Shown: piece by piece, positions 12,990 through 17,018 of the stretch | Numbering within the stretch: the first letter of the stretch is position 1 | Layout of the letters: each line of letters begins with the position of its first letter | Source of the DNA: Candidatus Gastranaerophilales bacterium | GTDB lineage: Bacteria; Cyanobacteriota; Vampirovibrionia; Gastranaerophilales; Gastranaerophilaceae | Assembly: GCA_947628355.1 (NCBI GenBank) | Contig: CANQZO010000013.1 | Location: forward strand, 1-17,018 | DNA length: 17,018 nt | Direction: 5' to 3' | Program-made: the position numbers and the translations under genes | The notes under the pieces: model-generated | The model's input: the letters and a program-made list of their open reading frames with translations, nothing else | What the model was told of the DNA's origin: nothing | Databases searched by the model: none

Positions 12990-14077
12990 ACAAAAAGTCT
13001 TTCTGCATTTTCTTCAATATTTGACTTCCCTGTTGAAAATGCTTTGTAATCTTGTGAAAATTGTTGAACTTTACCTTTTGCACTTAAAATTCGTATAATA
13101 TCTTCGTCTGATAATTTAGCATTTGAACGGTCATTACCCTTATTTGCCATATTGTTATATGAAAGAACAATATATTTTGCTTTTATATTTTTAACCAAAT
13201 CCTCAAATGCATTTGTAGCACTAATAGTACAATAATCGCTTTTTAGTGCTGTTCTATCCATTTTTTTTGCAACACCCATAACCTTTGGTTTTTCCCAACG
13301 AGCAACATTTTCTAATAAATGATATGCATCGCAATATTGTCTTGAATTATAAGGAGGATCAAGATATACAATATCAGCAGAAATAACCTTTACTAAGTTG
13401 TTTATATCCTCGTTGTATATTTCGTTTCTGATATTAGATTTCTCAATTTTGGGCATTTGTAATTCCAGATTTTTATTTAATTCGCCATTTTTTCTATATG
13501 CATCATAATGACCACAAGTATTTGCAATCTTATCCATAGCATACAATAATGATGTAATTAAAATACATTTTTCTCTGTTATTTAATGTCCCATTATTATA
13601 ATTTTTCTCAATATCTTCTCTAATATAGCCGATTTTACGACAATTTTTCTTGCTAAAATAAGTATCACCATAATTTTTAGACATATAATTATCTAATGAT
13701 ACAGAAATTGTATTGTATCTCTTTATAAAACTGGAAATTTTTGTTTTGGAGTATCTTTCAGTTCCAAACCAAGTCTGATGGCATACATAATTGCTATACA
13801 AAATATCATTAACAATAAGGTGTTTATCTTGGTAAATAGAAGCAACTGAGCCTGTTCCTGCAAACAAATCCGCAAAAGATTCAAAATTTCCACAAACTTT
13901 TGATATTGTTAATTTGATAAAATTATTCAACTTGTATTTATTGCCTAAATAACGACGGTTATTTATTGAAAAATAACCAATAGAAGAAACTGCATTGTCA
14001 ATAACAAGCTCTAAATTCCTATTTTCGGAACTTATCCTTATTCTTTTATTTTGTCTTTCTAAAGTCTGAACAGACAA
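12974..14077 (-). CDS. DNA adenine-N6 methyltransferase, D12 class (type IIS M1-like)
   Basis: 367 residues from a TTG start with AAAGGAG eight bases upstream. Motif X is RYLGNK (42-47), motif I DLFAGTG (70-76), motif IV DPPYNSRQY (240-248), and CGHYDAYRK (188-196) is typical of the M.FokI N-half / BstNBI methyltransferase branch. Because an asymmetric site has different sequences on its two strands, type IIS systems need two methyltransferases; this one and the next gene would each modify one strand. It is first in the operon, so methylation precedes the nuclease. A 24-bp palindrome lies just upstream. Confidence 0.92.
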   Translation of the reverse strand: MSVQTLERQNKRIRISSENRNLELVIDNAVSSIGYFSINNRRYLGNKYKLNNFIKLTISKVCGNFESFADLFAGTGSVASIYQDKHLIVNDILYSNYVCHQTWFGTERYSKTKISSFIKRYNTISVSLDNYMSKNYGDTYFSKKNCRKIGYIREDIEKNYNNGTLNNREKCILITSLLYAMDKIANTCGHYDAYRKNGELNKNLELQMPKIEKSNIRNEIYNEDINNLVKVISADIVYLDPPYNSRQYCDAYHLLENVARWEKPKVMGVAKKMDRTALKSDYCTISATNAFEDLVKNIKAKYIVLSYNNMANKGNDRSNAKLSDEDIIRILSAKGKVQQFSQDYKAFSTGKSNIEENAERLFVCQCF

Positions 14078-14094
14078 ATCAAATACTCCTTTAA

Positions 14095-14118
14095 CTGTTT
14101 ACATTGTAATATAAACAG
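14095..14118. promoter_or_regulatory. 24-bp palindrome upstream of the methyltransferase operon
   Basis: CTGTTTA (14095-14101) and TAAACAG (14112-14118) arms; 10 of 12 positions pair over the full 24 bp. It sits 18 bases before the TTG start of the first methyltransferase and overlaps a plausible minus-strand -10 (TATTAC). Likely an operator for autoregulation; no controller-protein gene is seen beside it. Confidence 0.55.
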
Positions 14119-14263
14119 GTTCTGTATGTCCAATTTATTGAGAACTCTTAATTAAAATACCTAAAAAATTAAAATTTTATTAATTATTTAAGGCATGCTC
14201 AAATTCTTTTAGATAATTATTATAGAAAAAAGATGTAAATATTAATAGCATTTAGGAGAAAAA

Positions 14264-15991
14264 ATGGCAGACATAGAACAAATTTCTATATATAAATTAA
14301 AAAAAACGGTTAAGACTTTTGAAGATTGTGTAAAAAAAGATACCAAGGGTCAACCTTTAGAATCTTTTTTGAAATATACATCTATAAATCATAATGGAAT
14401 TATAGGAAAATGGTGGTACTCTAAAGGAGAAGCAAAAGAGAAAAATGCTTCAAACATTCCTTGGGTAAACTTTATGAATGAGGCATTAGAGGATAAAATA
14501 TCTATAGAATATGCAAATTTATATCCAAGAGGATTGTTTTTATATAAAATTATTATTGATAATGAAGATAATTATTTTGCAATGACATTTGGACTTGGTG
14601 GAGATAAAAATATCAATAAAAACAAAATCATACCTGATTTTGGAATAAAAGTTGCAATGAATATATGTAATCCCGATGAGATAAAGTCAGTTCAAACATC
14701 ACAACATGAAGCAATATCTATTCAGTCAGAAAAACAAATCTTATCAGGTGCCGGATTATCAGTATTTAACATAGATTATAATGATGAATTTTTTAAAAGA
14801 ATTATTGGAAAAACGAAAGAGCAATATAATTATATATCAAGTGTAACAGGGGGAGAAAAAATACAACTTAAGTTTAATAAAGATAAGCCTTTAACTTGGG
14901 ATAGTATTAAAGAAATTACAATAGAATTGAATACTCTTTATAATAGTGAAAGTTATAAAAATACGGAGTTTAAAAGTTTTGATAATTGGTCGTTTGAAAA
15001 AGATGAAGAAAAGATTAAAGAACTAAACAAAAAATTAGTTGAAGAAATTAATAATAACAAATTCGATAAAATTTCATTGTGTGTCCCAGAATTTATAGAT
15101 ATAAATAAAATAAATTTTAAATATGAAGAAGCTGAAAATAATAATCACGAAGAATTAAATCTTATAGAATATATAAATACCCTTAGGAGTAATAAAGTTT
15201 TTATATCCACATTACAAAATAAAAATATTTATATTTACGATAAAGAAACTGAAGTTACATATCCTAAATGGAAAGTTTTTCAATGCATAGTTGCCGAAAT
15301 TTTAGACAAAGATGATGTATGTTATATATTATATAATGGATTATGGAGAAGAATTTCAACAGATTTTAAACAAATAGTTAATAATTATCTAAATAACCAT
15401 AATATAAAATTTGATGAAAATATTCTTGTGGACGAATTACCAAATAATATTAATATATATGATACAACATTAAAACAAGATAGAGAAGAAATATTTAATA
15501 AAAAAAGTGCAAAAAATAATGATAAACTTTTTCTATTTGATAAATCAAAGATAGATATTGCTAACGAAAAGATTTATGAGATTTGTGATATATTAACTAC
15601 AAATAAAGAATTAATTCATGTAAAAAAATATAAAACGGGTGCAGCCTCTCTTAGTCACCTATTTACGCAAGCTAAACTTTATTCTGAAGCTATTATAATC
15701 AATACTGATACGAGAAAAACAATGGTTGAATTTATAGAAAAAGAATCTAATAATATAGAAAGTGTTAATTACGGGAAAAATAAAGATGCTTTTAAAAGAA
15801 TCTTACCTTTAACAAACAGGCTTCATGAAAGTGATTATACTGTAGTTCTATGCATTTTAACAAAGGAAAATATTCAACTTACAGACTTACCATTTATGAC
15901 ACAATATGAAATATATAAAATGGATGATTACTTAAGAAGAAACAGAGGATTTAATGTGAAATATCTCAACAGAAAAGTAACAATGCATTAA
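14264..15991 (+). CDS. TIGR04141 / DUF6119 family sporadic defence-associated protein
   Basis: 575 residues, starting with AGGAG before the ATG, divergent from the restriction operon across 186 bases. Recognised from landmarks as I remember them: PWVNFMNEAL (66-75), FAMTFGLGG (105-113), DFGIKVAMN (125-133), GLWRRIS (359-365), then EICDIL (439-444), LIHVKKYKTGAASLSHLFTQ (450-469) and AKLY. The family is spread patchily, often near restriction or other defence genes, and has no assigned activity that I can cite. Asp442, His452-Val-Lys454 and Gln469-X3-Tyr473 resemble the D ... xxK ... QxxxY pattern of PD-(D/E)XK nucleases of the RecB/Mrr type, with His in place of Glu. A nuclease role is inference. 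Confidence 0.8.
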   Translation: MADIEQISIYKLKKTVKTFEDCVKKDTKGQPLESFLKYTSINHNGIIGKWWYSKGEAKEKNASNIPWVNFMNEALEDKISIEYANLYPRGLFLYKIIIDNEDNYFAMTFGLGGDKNINKNKIIPDFGIKVAMNICNPDEIKSVQTSQHEAISIQSEKQILSGAGLSVFNIDYNDEFFKRIIGKTKEQYNYISSVTGGEKIQLKFNKDKPLTWDSIKEITIELNTLYNSESYKNTEFKSFDNWSFEKDEEKIKELNKKLVEEINNNKFDKISLCVPEFIDINKINFKYEEAENNNHEELNLIEYINTLRSNKVFISTLQNKNIYIYDKETEVTYPKWKVFQCIVAEILDKDDVCYILYNGLWRRISTDFKQIVNNYLNNHNIKFDENILVDELPNNINIYDTTLKQDREEIFNKKSAKNNDKLFLFDKSKIDIANEKIYEICDILTTNKELIHVKKYKTGAASLSHLFTQAKLYSEAIIINTDTRKTMVEFIEKESNNIESVNYGKNKDAFKRILPLTNRLHESDYTVVLCILTKENIQLTDLPFMTQYEIYKMDDYLRRNRGFNVKYLNRKVTMH

Positions 15992-16440
15992 TACTATTTA
16001 AAAATATTTAGTTTATAGCTTTTTTTATTTCCACTTTTGTATAATTTCTTTCTTTTTTAATACCAATAAAAAGGCTATTATTGCAATATACATTACAAAT
16101 AATAAAATTCTTGTCCTTTTAAAATAAATACTCACATTAAGTTATAATGGTATATTAATTAGAATTTTTAAAATAAATTATTTTATTTCGGGGAAAAGTT
16201 GCCAAAACCGAACGAAGAATTAGGGGTTTCAGCGAGGCGATTTTTCGAATTTTTGCCATCAAATCCAAATATAGCTTGAAAAATAAAATCGGGGAAATTT
16301 TCCCGGCTCAAACCACTTGAAATCTGATTAAAACAGAGTTAATATGAATTTGTAAATGTCGAAAACCAATATTCACGCATAAATTGAATAATAAAAATCT
16401 TGGTTCGTTTCCAGCCTGAGGGAAGCAATACTCAAACTAT
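15992..16440. other. Intergenic, AT-rich, with two similar GC-containing blocks
   Basis: No convincing gene apart from one doubtful short frame on the minus strand. TCGGGGAAA occurs at about 16187 and 16291; at the second place CGGGGAAA is followed by TTTTCCCGG, a possible hairpin. This strip separates the DUF6119-family gene from the right repeat cluster and could hold the true end of the cargo or of a transposon. Confidence 0.4.
16025..16135 (-). CDS. Doubtful 36-residue hydrophobic peptide
   Basis: GTG at 16135, reading VSIYFKRTRILLFVMYIA, then IIAFLLVLKKKEIIQKWK: one membrane span with basic ends. No ribosome site. ATG at residue 15 would give a 22-residue peptide. It looks like small toxins or leader peptides, but AT-rich DNA often gives such frames by chance. 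Confidence 0.22.
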   Translation of the reverse strand: MSIYFKRTRILLFVMYIAIIAFLLVLKKKEIIQKWK

Positions 16441-16447
16441 GTGATTC

Positions 16448-16708
16448 AAATAATCAAACTAAGTGTCTGTAATAAAGTGAGTGCTTTGCGTATGACAGAT
16501 GGTGCGATTATTTCGGGCAATCGGCTTGTGTAGCGGATTTTAGGGGTAGGAAATAATCAAACCATGTGTACCATAAATACTCTTTTTACTCTTTTTCTAC
16601 TCGGCACAGATGGTGTGATTATTTCGGGCAAAAGGATTACAACCCTCTTTCTGCTTGTGTTTTAGGGCGATTAAGGCTTGGTACAAATGGTATGATTATT
16701 TTGGGCAA
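16448..16708. repeat. Right cluster of transposase-site-like repeats (5 copies)
   Basis: Copies at 16448-16463 (minus), 16496-16520 (plus), 16549-16563 (minus; flank to about 16573), 16607-16631 (plus) and 16689-16708 (plus). The plus copies read GGTNTGATTATTTCGGGCAA, preceded by CAGAT, CAGAT and CAAAT. The minus copy at 16549 is preceded by GGTACACAT, and the last plus copy by GGTACAAAT, so the full site is about 28 bp. The array ends about 125 bases before the Mu-type transposase start. MuA-like transposases bind several ~22-bp sites at each element end, which these resemble. Confidence 0.75.
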
Positions 16709-16832
16709 GTGAGTCGTTTGAGGTTTTTGAAAATTCTGCCGTTCTGTTAAATTTTTTAATTGATACGAAACCGACACAATGCTCGGAAGTAGTGTTCCAA
16801 TTCTTCATCTTCAGAGTTAATGTGTGTGTACC

Positions 16833-17018
16833 ATGAATGAATATGTAACTATTAAAGAAATCGCACAGGCTAAGGGGTTAAAGAGCACTCGTTCAATCCG
16901 AATGGAAATCAACAAACCTGAAAGCAAATATATTTCAAGAGAAGTCAAAGTTAACGGCGGTATCTCATACGAAATATTGTTTTCAAGTTTAGAACCTGAA
17001 TTACAACAAAAACTTCGG
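16833..17018 (+). CDS. Mu-type transposase A, N-terminal part (runs off the window)
   Basis: 62 codons visible: MNEYVTIKEIAQAKGLKSTR, then SIRMEINKPESKYISREVKV, then NGGISYEILFSSLEPELQQK. This is the winged-helix start of MuA-like transposases, whose hallmark is a short helix pair followed by R-V-GG--Y-----SL-PE-Q-K. No Shine-Dalgarno is seen; GTGTACCAT before the start also occurs at 16565 within the repeat cluster. The catalytic DDE domain would follow to the right. Its site array lies immediately upstream, as at the left end of Mu. Confidence 0.75.
   Translation, partial: MNEYVTIKEIAQAKGLKSTRSIRMEINKPESKYISREVKVNGGISYEILFSSLEPELQQKLR

Larger units (their letters stand above)
2278..17018. 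mobile_element. tRNA-Ile-linked integrated element(s), right end not seen
   Basis: Left boundary at the 3' end of tRNA-Ile, set by the recombinase reading into that gene. The element contains an integrase, lysogeny switch, lysis operon, small-RNA/toxin module, restriction-modification and DUF6119 genes. No second copy of the tRNA 3' end was found by eye in the window, so the far end lies beyond 17018 or is degenerate. The part from about 9.91 kb rightwards may be a separate Mu-like transposon. Confidence 0.6.

Overview
The window is AT-rich bacterial chromosome carrying accessory DNA. The left edge is a host type IV pilus / type II secretion operon: the 3' part of pilB, a complete pilC, and a 96-codon gene of a family I believe is DUF6812. 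A tRNA-Ile(GAT) follows. Low GC and a PilB/PilC pair would fit a gut lineage such as Gastranaerophilales, but I cannot assign the organism from this sequence.

Directly after the tRNA lies an integrated element. A large serine recombinase (minus strand) has its last 17 codons and its stop inside the tRNA gene, so the tRNA marks one element end. Behind it are a DUF2511-like membrane-anchored protein and an XRE repressor. The repressor diverges from a Cro-like gene across an intergenic region with two sigma-70-type promoters and five CGTTA operator boxes. The rightward promoter drives a compact phage-like operon: Cro-like protein, two unknown proteins, a frameshifted DUF1353 gene, two small lysis-accessory candidates and an amidase-type endolysin, ending in a strong terminator. 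No capsid, portal, tail or terminase gene is visible, so this resembles a phage satellite or cryptic prophage.

From 7.2 to 9.7 kb the DNA is dominated by structured non-coding sequence and a small minus-strand module (an LPD29-type protein, a 50-residue protein, an AT-hook/RHH-like DNA-binding protein). At 7.67-7.96 kb there is a candidate type I toxin-antitoxin pair: a 26-residue hydrophobic peptide with a very strong Shine-Dalgarno, opposed by a short two-hairpin RNA with its own promoter and terminator. The toxin promoter and the LPD29 promoter are built alike: the same 23-bp palindrome lies over the -35 element and a 17-bp spacer precedes TATAAT. They are probably co-regulated. Two blocks (7.28-7.38 and 9.42-9.55 kb) have nested complementary arms typical of structured RNA.

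From 10.2 to 16 kb lies a defence block: a type IIS restriction-modification operon (two D12-class adenine methyltransferases, then a BspD6I/AlwI-family endonuclease with its full catalytic set), divergent from a TIGR04141/DUF6119-family gene carrying a nuclease-like signature. This block is bracketed by copies of one degenerate site (core TGATTATT; three copies at 9.94-10.05 kb, five at 16.45-16.71 kb). The second cluster lies just upstream of the start of a Mu-type transposase that runs off the window. The likeliest reading is that these are transposase-binding end sites and that the defence genes are cargo of a Mu-like transposon, possibly nested in the tRNA-Ile element. No second copy of the tRNA 3' end is in the window, so the far end of the tRNA-linked element is not seen.
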